Source of the DNA: Onchocerca volvulus
Lineage: Eukaryota; Nematoda; Chromadorea; Rhabditida; Onchocercidae
Assembly: GCA_000499405.2 (NCBI GenBank)
Contig: HG738137.1
Coordinates: forward strand, 992,001 to 1,056,000
Reading direction: 5' to 3'
DNA length: 64,000 nucleotides
Of this stretch, positions 28,201 to 41,630 are shown one piece after another. Numbering within the stretch: position 1 is the stretch's first letter; every line of letters starts with the position of its first letter. The position numbers and the translations under genes are program-made. The notes under the pieces were generated by a model that worked only from the letters and a program-made list of their open reading frames with translations, searched no databases and was not told the DNA's origin.

Positions 28201-31200
28201 ATCATCACCTTTAGCCAGGATACGTACGTAATTATGGCATGCATCCTGGAATATTTATACTTGTTAATAGTTCTACATTATATTGGTATCGAATTTTTCA
28301 TATTAAGTGTAAGTTTAAAATTAAAAAAAAATTCGAAAATCTTGAAATATTTTAGATTCCAAATCTAATTATTCATTTTCCAATTTTTAACTAAAAAAGA
28401 AGCATGAACATATAATATAAATCCCTAAAATATTCTTTAGTTTTTCAATTCCGTTTTTCCCCAAAAATAAAATTTCCGTTTCTCATAATTTCTCGTTTTT
28501 AAGAAACGAACTTATGAAAAAATTAAAAAAGGAATCAACTATTTAAAAAAATATTACTATTGCAATTAGTCGGAACATTTGTTTATGCTTGATTACTCAA
28601 GTTGAACGCATATTTTTTCCGTTTTCGCTTTCTTTTTTCATTTTTGCTAGGTTTTATGCCAAAAAAGAAGAAAACTTTTTCAAATTTATTAATAATTATT
28701 TGAATTAAATTCAGATATTAGCATTTCTGTTGTTGTTAAATTCCATTCAACTTTTCAATTTTTCATTTTTTGATTACAACACTGTTCCGTCGAAATTTTA
28801 TTCGTTCCTTCCGCAAAATAGAATAGTAATGGATGTGAAGGAAGGAGAAAAGAAGAATTGAAGAAATAATTTTCATCTCAAATAAAGCTTTTGTGATGGA
28901 ATGAAGCAAGCTTGATTAGTATTTTTAACAGCTATTCGAATCAAAATTTCATTAGTTAACAATAAATTTCATCCATGTAAAAATTGAATTAACTTTGAAA
29001 TTTGAAAAAAATTTTTAGCAAAAATTTAATTCTTGCCAATAAATTTTTGTAAATCGTAAATGTATGCTTCTCAGCAACTATTCAAACGAAGAATACTATT
29101 ATTATTATTTTGACCTTTGACTTTCCCTTCATTAAACATTCCTTCACAACACTTTCCTTTGATGGCCACTTGATCGAATGTACTTCGGTGAAGGTTCCAA
29201 CGCTGATATTATATACAACATCTCTGCAAAAGATAAAATTAAATTAGTTAAATTTGAACAAAATTTTAATCAATAATTAGTGAAATTATCGATGAAGTTG
29301 TTAGTTTGAATTTAAAAAAAATTGAGGTTTGAAAATTGTCCTAATCTCACTTAATTATCTTTATTATATCAAAAAAAAAAGGAAGAAAAAATCGTTAGAA
29401 ATTAAAAAGTATGAAAGAAAAAAGAAAAAAAAAACTAAATCATAATTTCAATCAATAATTTAGTGAATGATTACAGAAAATAAAATATCATGAAATTTGA
29501 TCGAATTTAAGGGTGAAACGAATGGATGGTTCAGTTAAATTTAAAATAGTTCTGTTATTTATAATCATCAACTAAGTTAATTGAAAATCAATCAATCCAA
29601 AACATTGTTAAGCATAATCAAATGACAAATGAAAATTTTCAAAATAAACTTTTTGAAAATTTGAACCTTAAATTTAAAATCATAACCATTAAGTCACAAA
29701 AATTATTAATTACAAGAATAAGAGTAACAAAATAATACGTATTGAAAGAAATAACTCATCATAATATATGTTAAGGATATTTAAAAATTATTGCAAAATT
29801 TTTTCCCATTTTTTGATAAATTAATTATTGATTTGATCATATTCTCATAAATTTTTTGACGAAATTTAAAAAAAAAGTTTGAATTTAAATTTGAACAGAT
29901 GTACACGATATAAGCAGTATGCTATCAATAATACGACTATTACTAAAGTACCAATTTTATGTATTTTTATTTTGCTTTTTAATTTTTTACCATTACTACT
30001 ATTATCAATATTTTGTGACCTTCAATTTATTTGTAATACAGTATTCATTTAATTTATATATGATCCCAAGTGGCATTGATAATTGTAATTAGTGATAAGA
30101 AAATGATACTGGAATATTTTTATCATGCACAAAAATCCTGCACCTAGAAATACTTTATAGATGAATTTGTTAGAACTTTTTTTTAAAAAACTTCAAAGCG
30201 AAAATTTTCTTCTTAATTTCATGATATATTTCGAAATATTTATTTAGGCATTTCATTCAATCAAATTTGCAAATTTGAAAAAGATAAACAAATCTAGAAC
30301 TAATGAGCATTCAAAGATAAACTTGAAAATGATATAAAATCATTAAGTGAATTTCATACAATGTAATACTTAAAAATCTTTAAAATTTTATTGAAAATCA
30401 TGAATTTTTCTGGGCTGATAATAAAGCTATAATATATTGCAATTATTTTAGCGTCAATTTCTGATATCAGTCGCAGAGCATATAATATCATTTTTTAGGT
30501 ATTCGGTGTCTGTTAATTGTAAACCATTGTTAATTCTTTTTGACTTTATTAATTATTATTAAACGAAAATTTTACGTAATATTTGTATAAAATAAATTAA
30601 TTTCTGTTGTTCGAAACATTATCAAATTCATGTTTGTTATGCACAATTCAACAAAGAAAAAAATAATGAAATGTAGTACTCATACAATTTAAATATAGGA
30701 TTAAAACAAATTTAAATATAGAATTAAAATAAATCAAAGATAAGATGTTCTCTTTTATTATTAATTTATTGGTGAGCATTTTAAAAATCTTCATTTAGCT
30801 TAAAACATTCCAGCAATAAACGGTTATTAAGAATATTACATGATTGTGACAGATTATTGCACAAAGCAAAATTGATTGAATGTTACGATTTTTCTTTTTT
30901 CCGATCAGAATGATTGAAATTAAAATGAAATGATAGAAAGAAAAAGGAGGTTAATTACCTTGCGCCGATTAGCAAATGATTGCCGTCTAGATCAAGAAGT
31001 TTGAAATAATCGGATATTGATGAATTACCAAATCGGAACACTGATGGATCTGAAAAAAACTAACCACTAAATTTTATGATACATCTTTAAATTTAATAAA
31101 ATGTATTTTTTAAGAGCAATTTTGCTGAAGAGTCATAAAATTTATGTTTAATATTAAAATAACTGGAGTATCCGATGTTGTAACTTGCTGTTTTACACAA

Positions 31201-34200
31201 AGTGGTGGTAAGCAATCTTAGAAATAAAAATAACATGTAATTTCGAAATTTTACACAGAATACTTCATTGAATTGTGATCACTGATCCTGAATATTTTAC
31301 CCAGAATAATGACTGGTAAAATAAATGAGATATCGGAATCAATAAAAACTCCAAAAATCGTAATTTTCGTATTATTAATTCTCGAATGCAGTCTTCTTTT
31401 TGACAAGAATAGACAAAGCAACTTTGCAGTTTCAAATTTTAAAAACCATATTGTCATTGGACCTAATTCAAACCAGTAGAATTATTAGTAAATTTATACT
31501 TTCAGAATTTTACTCTACTTTTTACTCATTTAATTTTCCTTTTCAGTGTATTTTATGAGAGAATGAAATCGCTGATTGAAATTTGCAACAAAAGGCAATA
31601 TCGCAATATATAAAATGTATTATTGTAAAGCGAGATGAAAAAGATTGGCAATTAATTTAAAATAATTAAATTTAAATATTTAGTTTTTATAAAAAACCAA
31701 GATTACCACGTATATATATCAGTTGTAGATGATAATTATAAGTGTATATATTTATATTCCTTTTTTTTGGATAGATATGTTTTAGAAAATGGACTTAAGG
31801 CAGTAGAATCTGGATGATAAATTAGAATCCTCATGTTAGGATTTGCTTTTTAAGTTTTGCTTTATATCTGATAAGATATCAAATAACCTGATAACAAATC
31901 TGATAACATCTCACAAATAAAGCAAAACCTGAAAAGCAAGTCCTAACATGAGGATTCTGACTTTTTTTGTCAACAATTTTGCACAGTTTCGGAATATATT
32001 AATCTCAACAGATTAGGATGTTCGGAAAATTTTTATCATCAATTATTGCGCGAAATTTTTCTTTTTTCCAGTGTCAATAGATTATTCCATTTGTAAATTC
32101 ATTAGTTTGAATTTTGTCTTCATTTATTTTTATCTAAATTTTAAAAATTACTTTTTCTCTTCCCACCTATTAAATCATTTATTTTTTCAAAGACTTTATT
32201 CAGGTTTTATTCCTTTTTCCGAAGAAATTTTCATAATCTTTCCTTTTCTAATTTCCATTTTTGCTTATGAGTTTCGTTGCAAGAAAATTTATTTTGTTCG
32301 ATTTATTTGCTGTCTCGAATTCCGAATCAACTTGAATTCATGTTTGAAAATTCAATGTCAACCATATATATACTTTATCTTACTTGTAATCAAAAACAAA
32401 CCAAACCAACTGTTTGCAGTTTCAGACAATCTTACTGATAATATCTCTGATAATATATCATAGCAAGAAGAAACGAGAGGGATGCATATTGACCAATGAA
32501 TAGACTGCAAGTCGCATGGATAAAAACAAATGACCTTGTAAATTGTCGTCGGTAGATGTGAGGTTGACAAGATACATTCTGATTTGGCCTTCCCTTCTTT
32601 TTAGATCTTTTGGAATAATTTCATAAAAAAAAAAAATCGATTCTAAATTACTACTCCATGCAAATGCAAAAAGAAAGACTCGTCGTTTTAAAAATGTTTA
32701 TTGTTGTTACAAAATACATTTGTTATTGTTTGCGAAAAATTTTTTATTGGACTATTTGCAATAAAATATTGCATTTGATAATATTTGATAATTAAAAAGG
32801 AAAAAGAATGGAATACAAATCGATATCAGTAAATTTTTATTTACGGGGCAAATTTCTTATCGAATAATGAGATTCCTTTGAACTCCTTCGTAGAAATCAC
32901 TAATGATTTAAATGGATCAGAATTGAGATTTTTCCCTTTGCATAAAATATAAATATATGGAATTATAAAATTTTTCAATTTAATATTTTCAATTTTTTTT
33001 TCATTGAATCCTAAAGAAAAAAAATTTCTGAATGAAATCAATTATGCTTCAACAACTTTTTCGTACTGCCAACGAAAATTGGTGCCATTGCAATACTTTT
33101 TTTTTTTGATTGCAAGGTAATTTGATATGTTGGGAATCAATTTAAAAAATTAGATAAGAAGAGTAAATTAATTGTAAATTATTAAATTAGTAAATTATTG
33201 AATTGGTAAATTAATTACATAGAATCCAGTAAAAAACAATTCAACAGTTCTCATTTATTGAATATTACTATTGTATTTTATGGATTTAAAGAATAGGTTG
33301 AAAGTTTTAAAGATTGAATATATTTTCTCAAAATATTAATTATTTAAATTTCAATCCTCCTTAGTTGACTTTGGTAGATATGTTCAGTTAAAAATAGCTT
33401 TCCAAGGTTGAGGAAATACTCTTATCAATTTCAAGCATTTCATTCTTTATCGTATCAAAACTCTTTTTTAAATCTTCTTTTTCCTAATATCTTAACTTAA
33501 AAAAAAGGCGAAATTAATCTGAGAAACATTTAAAAGAATTCAAATTTTTCGTGTCCGAAAAATACCGCAAAATGTTCAGAATTATTCGGAAAAATTAAAC
33601 AATGAAAATAAAAAGCCTAAAACTAAAATTTTTGTTACATGTAAGTTTAAATTAAATGAAGAAAAAGAATAAAAGTTAGAAAAAATTGATTTCAACTCAA
33701 GTAATATTCAATCTGAGAAATTTAACTAATGATTAATTCAAGTTATACTTTAAATGTTATTGAAAAAATAAAATATATTTTTATCGTTGACAGCACCCAT
33801 TCAATTCATGAAATATAGTTTGAATTTTTCTTATAAATTCAAATATCTGAAATTAATTTATGATCTTGCGAAATATTTTAAATATCATTACAAGAAGTGG
33901 TCAGTAAGGATTTTTTTAGTTAATTTATAATTTTCAAAAAAACTAAAATGCTAAATTAAAAGGATTTATTATGCGAGAATCCTTCAAGATTTTTCCCTTA
34001 TCTTCCTTTTTTATTCCTTCAATTGAACTCAAGTTATCTTTGACTTTTGACTAAGGAAATTTTTTTTCATACCTTCTCTGAAATGCTAAAGTTTGTTTCA
34101 TTTTAATTTCAAAATTTATTCAAAGAAATAAAAATTAAGTTTCCTGTTTTATATTCCATTCACTGTGTAAAATATTCAAAAAAAATAATCAAATAATTGT

Positions 34201-37200
34201 TAGTGTCTTCTACCATGAATTTCTCTAATTTCATAGTTTTCCTTGTTGTTTTTTTCTTAATTTTCAACCAGAAAAGAAGAACAAATGTCAAGTTTCATCA
34301 ATATATTACATCTTATAAAATTAATTTACGTTTAATTTCGAATTTTATCAACTTTCTATTCCTTTTTATTACTAAAAAAAATTGACGAAGAAGTTTACAA
34401 AATATAATTACAGTCAAAAGCACATCGTAATTTTTCTCGCCAAACTTTTAAATTCAAAGTATTTTATTTAAAATACTATCGAATTTTTCATGTCAATCGT
34501 ATTTTTTTCAAAAATTTATAAATAGCAAGATAAAACAATTTGCAATCTTACAGTAATGTCTAAGCATATTACTTCTAAATTCGTCGAAATTATCAATTAT
34601 CAGTTATTCTGATCAATACAACAAAATAACTTTTCGACTACAACTTGAAATTTGGTCCGATTTAATCATTGCCAAATCACTCGCCTTCTTTAACGCTGCT
34701 ATACAGTATTGAGTTTAAATTTTCAAAAGTATTACTGTTTCGAATCTCTTTCTTGATCGAAATTCTTTCGCTGTCCTATTCTCTTATCTTCCTTTTATCA
34801 CAATTTTTCGACAAACAACAAATTGTAATGCAAAAATTTATAACGATTGCACATGGTATTATGGCACTTCATCAGGAAATTTGGATTATTTGAGATCGAG
34901 ATTTCACAATGCTATTCTTATCAATATAGTTTATCAGACAAGACATTTCTGAAACTTAAAATTCCTTACTTATCTTTCATCAAATTTATCGAAATCACGA
35001 GTTATTCGAATTTGCAAATAAAATTTGGTCATATACTGTATAATCAACATATCAACTGCTATACTAAAAGCGATAACTAACAAATTTCAGCGATTAAAAA
35101 ATTGATTTTAACCAAAAATGTTAAAATTGTACGTTCCCTTAAAATAGTTACATGATATGAATGAACAATTAATAATTTGACTGAAAGGAATTAAATTTAG
35201 TAATTATATTTATACTAATAAATTTGAGGCTATTAAAACGAATTGAAAATTGGAATAAAAATTGCTAATTTTCGTTTTGGTTTAGACAAATAAATGAGCC
35301 AATTAAACTATTCTATCGTTTTTTTTTTCTTTTAACTTTTATTGAAACTAAAATTAACAATGAAAAGAACGAATAAATTCTGTACTAAGCAATTCTGACG
35401 ATGACATTTTTTCTTTCCTTTCATAAAAAGAGAAGTTCAACTCTTCAAGTATCATTAAGAATTCGTTCTATTTTTTTTTTCCTTTTTTCTTTTTATAACA
35501 AAATTCCAAACTTTAAAATTAAGTACTATTATATGAGTAATAACACATTTATATCACTATTGAATTAATTAAATGTCATTATTTAATGAACATTACGCAT
35601 ATTTTATGGATTATTGTAAGTATTATTTCTCACCAAATTTTTTTCTTTTTTTTTTTAAATTTTTCATTTTACTTTTTTCTTTTTTAAAATCATTAATTAA
35701 TTTAAAAGAGTTTTTATAATTAGTGCTTAATAGGGGGATTTACGTATAAATATATATGCGTTCGTTCACACGTGTACTCGACATTTTTATAAACATGTTT
35801 ATTCTATATTATGGCCCATCCAAATGTGTGATTTTTATATTTTCTCCAAAATTTCATAAAATTTGAAATTCTGGCTAATTTTTAGCCAGAAAATATCATC
35901 ATCAATGGAATTTCAATTTAGTAAAATTATAGAATGGGAACAATATAATTTGAATTGTAGCAAATTCTAGCCGAAATTTACTGAAGGTCACTCATAGAAA
36001 GATCATAGAGCTAGAAATCAAATGACCTTTTTATTTTATTTTCATTTTATCCTCCAAATTAAGTGTGATAAAAATAGCTACTATTAAGATATTAAATATT
36101 TTTCAGGCAAGTTCATCAAAAAAATTATCATTTCGAAATCTGTTATATGATTCGCAAATTTCCTGATTTTCCCATTCTTCCTTATTTTTCCAGGTTTTTA
36201 TAAAAATGTCAATAGAAGAGAAAGGCTTAGTGTATCCCGGATATTTTAATGCTTTTAATATATCACTGTACTCGTTTTGCTTGAATTTAATTTAAATTTT
36301 TTAAATTTAGTTTGAATAATAAAAGATGATAAATTTAATAATAATGATATTGAAAGCAATTAATGACAGCACAAATAATAATAATACTAATGATGATTAT
36401 ATCATTAACAATAGCAACAATAATGATGATAGAAAATATTATGTTATTCATTTCAGATGGTTTCTTTTTTTTTGAATATATGCATAAAAATCTTTTTCAT
36501 CTATAGAAATGCATTCATCTTTTCTATGAAAAATTCAAAATTTCCATTATTTCCATTATTATCGATGGTCCAATATGATTTATTATTTTGAATTTCGTCT
36601 TAGAAAAGAAAGCGAAGATCACCTTTCAAATTATGGCAATGAATATGAAATTGAAAGAACTGGAAATGTAATAATTATACACTTTAACGACTCATGCGAT
36701 ATTCGTTAATGTTATTTAAATATTTTTAGAAAAAAGTTTTATGAGTGATTAATTAAAGAATTTTCAAATTGACAATTGTACTTACTGACTGTTTATTTAA
36801 TTAATGAATCTAATTGTATGTGTAGATATTTGTGATAATCTAAAAAAATACAGTAAAAATTGGGATTACAATTCATTATTTAGTAAAATTATCAAACAAC
36901 TATTTCGGTATTTGTTTTAATTACAAGATTACTGCAACGAATCTTTATATCGCAAAATTATTTTTCATATAGTAATTAACTCATATAATTAACACACATG
37001 AATACCTGTAATATATTTTGACAGTGTTATTCGACCTAATTTAATTTCAGAAAATTCAATAATGCACACATAAATGATGAAAGATGATGAATGAACCGCT
37101 GAATTCAATTATGAATTTCCTCTTCGAATACTAATAATACAGGAAAATTTGCGTAATTTTTAAAGTGCATTTATGTGAAATGGAATGAATTCAAACACTT

Positions 37201-37994
37201 TTTTTTTTAGTTCAAATAAGCCAATTTTGGAAATTTCAATTCACACAAAAACGACCTTTTTTTCTTATTTTCTGTGACAAACATCGCATCGAATGGTGAA
37301 GAAATAATAAAAGTTACTTCTGAAATTTCATAGTTTTTATAACTTTCATGTCATTTTAGAAAAACTAAGTTAAGAAGTAAAAGTATTTGTAAAAAAATGG
37401 AAATTAAAATGAAAGAAAGCAGAAGATATGAGTATCACTTAAATACATTTATTAAGTAATCTTTATGTATTTATTTGACATAATATTTCAATTTTTAATA
37501 AAATTTTTATTTATTAAAAATTCTACGAATAGAAAGAATTGAGATAGAAGGAATGAAATATTGATTGGAAGTTTGAAATATTTTACAAATGCTCACTTTT
37601 ATTTCAAATATGAAAATGTTGAATTTTAAATTTGGGATGCTTTTTCTGACTATTTGAATAAACTAGAATATAATCATGTTACTATATTTTATTGCAGATA
37701 AAATATATTACAAATCAGAATACTTTATTGCCATTGATATTTCAATTGCACTTTACTATAAGCATTTGTGAAAGTGGAATAAAACAAAAAATTTTGATTA
37801 AATATGAAAGAAATTTTAACAAAAAAAAAAAAAGCAGAATCTAACTAACCATTAAGTAATGAGATTTTGATTGGTTGATTGAGATATCCATTATTATTGT
37901 TGATAATATTGTTGTTATCAGAAATCAGTTCAGCAAGTACTACTACGAAATCAAGCAATCGTATGAGGAATGGATAGAAAATTTCGGAATGCAT
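19211..37994 (-). CDS. Transmembrane semaphorin, class 1-like (smp-1/smp-2 type)
   Basis: Guidance ligand of plexin receptors, anchored in the plasma membrane. Exons in transcript order: 37994-37850, 31049-30959, 29223-29115, 28245-28023, 24524-24385, 22883-22689, 22432-22204, 21946-21789, 21701-21558, 21274-20958, 20555-20431, 20220-20095, 19795-19603, 19325-19211. They total 2,310 nt, encoding 769 aa with consistent phases. The start MHSEIFYPFLIRLLDFVVVL is a signal peptide, and an in-frame stop lies 33 nt upstream. Sema hallmarks are LLIGARDVVYNIS, KDACHNYVRIL, CGTNSFQPMC, LYAGTVSDFSGADPLI, FVGSFRDNE and LVYGVFRSPL. A PSI domain lies at ~516-565 (CNRFNTCNDCVALRDPHCAW) and a membrane helix at ~680-702, followed by a tail of ~65 aa. 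No Ig or thrombospondin repeats are seen, which fits invertebrate class 1. Two donors are unusual (gtcaaa after the third exon, gtcatg after the tenth). I cannot tell which C. elegans paralogue it matches. Confidence 0.93.
24525..28022 (-). other. Long semaphorin intron
   Basis: A 3.5-kb intron between LLYAGT and VSDFSGAD, which splits the Val codon in phase 1. It is AT-rich with many poly-A and poly-T runs and no supported exon. Confidence 0.7.
31050..37849 (-). other. Very long first intron of the semaphorin gene
   Basis: A 6.8-kb intron separating the signal-peptide exon from the first Sema exon. It carries a long inverted repeat at 31824-31958. No coding exon was found on either strand. 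ORFs of 60-130 codons near 32071, 34197, 34669 and 34847 are low-complexity and lack any motif. Large first introns often hold enhancers, but that is inference here. Confidence 0.7.
31824..31958. repeat. Long inverted repeat, 42-bp arms (foldback/MITE-like)
   Basis: The left arm 31824-31865 and right arm 31917-31958 are reverse complements at 39 of 42 positions by my count, separated by 51 bp. The arms begin AGAATCCTCATGTTAGGA. The spacer itself contains repeated CTGATAA units. There is no ORF, so it is not an autonomous transposon. It could be a short foldback element or a transcribed hairpin. Confidence 0.8.
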
Positions 37995-38013
37995 CCAAAA
38001 TTTCGATGTGTAA

Positions 38014-38037
38014 TCAAATATCCATCAATGCATCTTC
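38014..38037 (-). promoter_or_regulatory. Semaphorin leader: acceptor-like site and two tiny uORFs
   Basis: On the minus strand a pyrimidine-rich stretch ends in TTATTAG, with the AG at 38038-38037. A 42-nt leader follows before the ATG at 37994. The leader holds ATG CAT TGA (38033-38025) and, sharing one A with its stop, ATG GAT ATT TGA (38025-38014). The AG could be a trans-splice acceptor or the 3' end of a 5' UTR intron. Confidence 0.35.
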
Positions 38038-39295
38038 TAATAAAATAAAATCATTGAAAGATAAAAAATTAAATATTCAAAAGCGAAATCATTTGAGTTT
38101 TCTTCGTAAAAGAAGAAATTAAATCAAAATCAATGATTTGAATAATTAACCAGGACAAAATTATGTGAAAAAGTTATTTCGTCAGAAAAATAAGAAGAAA
38201 TATCAATAATTTTCAATTAATTACATAATTATATTAGTTATTACTTGTTCGTGAATTCTGAAAACTTATTTATTTAATTGCTTATTTTGCCATAAATATC
38301 GTTATGAAAATTAGTTCACAATAATTTGAATTAAAATTTCTGAAAATAAATAAATAGCTATTTACTTCGAATAGAATAGCTTATGCAAACATTAAGCCAT
38401 CAAAATAATTTATTATTCAAATTCTTACTTTTCGAAATTATATCAAAATTGAATTGATCAAATTGCTACAAATTTAAATGTCATTACCATCGATTAATTT
38501 AACTGAAAAATGTGAAAAGAAGGAAACTACAAATTTGAAAATCTTCATTAGCAATAGTTATTATCATTGATTCTTATTAGCAAAACTGTGACTTCTAGGC
38601 TACTACTTATTTCACTGTAGCATCTATTTGGCTTTTGAAGAAGTAATAAGCCAAAACAAAGCTGGACTTTCTCAGTTTCCTTCTTTTTAATTCCATTTTT
38701 CAATTAAATTAAATAAACTGAAATTCTTGCAGCAACATCCGAAGTAATTTATTGCCAAACTATCCCATCCCACTTTTCAGTAAATCGTTGATGATCCGAA
38801 ATGTTCGACAATTTCCAGTTAACTGGTCAAATTATCACTTTAACCTATCCATGTCATCAATCCTCCCCTAAATGGATGTCCAGATGGGCCGAACTTTTGC
38901 AGCGATTTCTTCTGACAGCTAATCATATTCGTAGTTATACAATATTTCATTTAAATTTATGCCAAACATTTCATTTAAAGAGAAGAAAAACTGAAATGTG
39001 TTTGTTTGCCATTGCATATAACTGCACTTATTGTGCAAGCATTGAATATTATATGTAATTGATACGATGACATAATTATTATTATTCAACAATTGGAATG
39101 TCATACGATAGCCATATTTATTGTCTCCTTCAATTGTCAACAAATAAACGGCGAAGAAGGATAATAGCTGTTTGGAGTAATATTATTAACATTATATGAA
39201 TGATTGATTGGTTGTAGTTTGAAACTGGAGAAGAAAAGAATGAGAAAAAAAAGTTAAGTGTTTGACTACTCATTTTAAATTGTTTGATTTTATGC

Positions 39296-39337
39296 ATAAA
39301 TAAATAAATAAAGAAATAAATAAATAAATAAATAAAT
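39296..39337. repeat. (AAAT)n microsatellite
   Basis: About ten tetranucleotide units, with one AAAG interruption. Confidence 0.9.
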
Positions 39338-41607
39338 GTAGTAAACTACAAAAGAAAGTATGAGAGAAAAAAGTGAATGAGTTAAAACAATTTATTTATT
39401 GATCAAAAAAGAAAATTGAACTTTTGTTTCCAGTTGATAATCAAGTAATGAAAAAAAAAGAAAAAAAATGAGAAATTCGAATTTCATTCTGGAATTTCAT
39501 TTAAATTTTTGCAGGGAAATTCTTTAATCTATATTATACGCAAAGATATTATTTTTAATCATTACTGCACTTGTTTTTAAAAAAAAAGAAAAAAAAAAAA
39601 TGAATCTTTTTCCATTCAAATCCAATTTGAACGAAAAAGAAGTCATTTAAAATTGCATATTGAAAATTAAATGAATTAGAATCAAAAAAAAAAAAACAAA
39701 AAAAGGAATAATTATACGTCTTTAAGTACTGTGTAATATGCTCAAAGATTAGGAAAGACTTTTTTTTAAACTATATTATAACAATTGTAGTTATAACAAT
39801 AATAATATAATATATTTAAGGATAAATGAATAAAATGATTTTGAATTCATTTTAATATATAGCAATTTAACAACGTAGTGATGGATATTTGTTCATCGGA
39901 ATAATTCACACTAATATGTTTGCTTAAAAAAGACCAAAATTCGAGCAATTTCATTCTATAAATTCATTGATATCCGTTTTTTCAGGATTATTTTTTTGCT
40001 TTCTTTATTACTAATATTTAATGATTAACTTAATGAAAAATTTTGCAAAACTTTCAACTACAAGCAACGTATCAGAAATCGCTAAAGTATTTTTAATTAT
40101 TTAAAAAAAAGTAATCCGCCAATTGCTATGTGAGAAAGAGAAAGAATGGAACAGACTGTTTTTCAATTCCTATTTTCAGTTCTTAAATATAAATTGCTAA
40201 TGAATTTTACAGTCCATGAAGAGTCAAATGTTCGAAAAATTTAAAAAAAAAAAAAAGTATTTTCACAATCAAACATTTTTCGTTACATTTATCGACAAAT
40301 GTTTGACTATTTTGGCATGTTAGAAAAAAAGTTTCGTTCTTTCTTTTTTTTTTTCTTCCATTTAACAAATTTGGCAATTATTTTTAAAGTCAAATTTTTC
40401 GTTATTATTTAAGGAATTCAACACAGTCATTTCAATAAAATTAATTTATTATACAGCAGAATCACTTAAACTACAAGCATTCACATTACCGAAAATGCAA
40501 AAATTAAACAACTGCATGGATTGTTGCAATAAATGAATCAATCATTTTTTCCTTTAATCTTTAATCTTCGATTTGATTAGGATTTAAACTTCCATGAAAT
40601 TTCATATTACATTTCATCTAAGAAACCAGAAGAATACTTTCAAAACAAAAAACTGACCATATTATTCTTTATTTTGATTCGAAAAACTGACAGATTATTA
40701 TTCCGGGATTATTGTCCCTGGATCTATCGTTTTCTTATCATATTTTTGATAGTTAACAACTAATATTCAACCTTAATTTTGAAAAAAAAGAAGAAAAAGA
40801 ACTGATGTAGATATTGAAATTATCATATAAGTGATCACTCCTTACTCAATAATAATACTTTTTAAAATACGATAGCACTAAAGAAAGACAAGAAATGAAA
40901 TTACTATCAGAATGATTATTAAAATCAGAAAATACAAAATATTTTCAGCACCAATAGAACATGACTTAAAGATGCTTATCTTATCACTTTATCTATGATA
41001 TTTTAATAGTTGGGTGACTAATACTTATCATCACTTGATGTACTCATCTACCGTTTTATTGTAGCAATTAATAACCAGTATTTGTCACCATTTACTGTCC
41101 TTTCCTTGAAACCAGAACTGCCTATCACACTTAGCATCCCAAAAAAAGCGATACATGAATGTGATAAGGAAAAAAGAGATGAATGAAAGGTAAGGAAGGA
41201 GTTAACATATGAAGATGTGTTCTGGGGTGGAGCCATAGATCCTTTGAGGTTGTCACAAGGAGGCGGGGAAGGATATCGGTAAACAGGGAGAAGGTGCGAG
41301 GATAAGTGACAAATGCTGGACACCTCGATAGTGAGGTGACAGAGAGAAAGAAATATTGTCAACTCTTCTGCCATCCATCAAATAATTTGAAAATGTGTTT
41401 GTAAATTTGCTGCTTCATTATTTCATTTAACTGTTGTACTGACGAAAGGCTAGTCTAAAATGTATTTTCATTATGAATAAGATAAATATGAGAAAATTAA
41501 CTGTTAGGTGATAAGAAAGAAAATAACAAGGGAATTACTGCACATAAATAAGAAGTGATAAGATAAGCAAAGAATTATCAGAATCACAAAATTTTTATTA
41601 AGTAAAT

Positions 41608-41630
41608 TATATATATATATATATATATAT
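41608..41630. repeat. (TA)n microsatellite
   Basis: Uninterrupted alternating T/A run of about 11 units. Confidence 0.9.

Noticed and set aside
38801..39058. Plus-strand ORF of 85 codons upstream of the semaphorin gene
   Set aside because: No signal peptide, domain or splice context; composition is like that of non-coding DNA here.
41048..41374. Minus-strand ORF of 108 codons in the gene desert
   Set aside because: No domain, no conserved motif and no exon-like neighbours; the region is only slightly less AT-rich than its surroundings.
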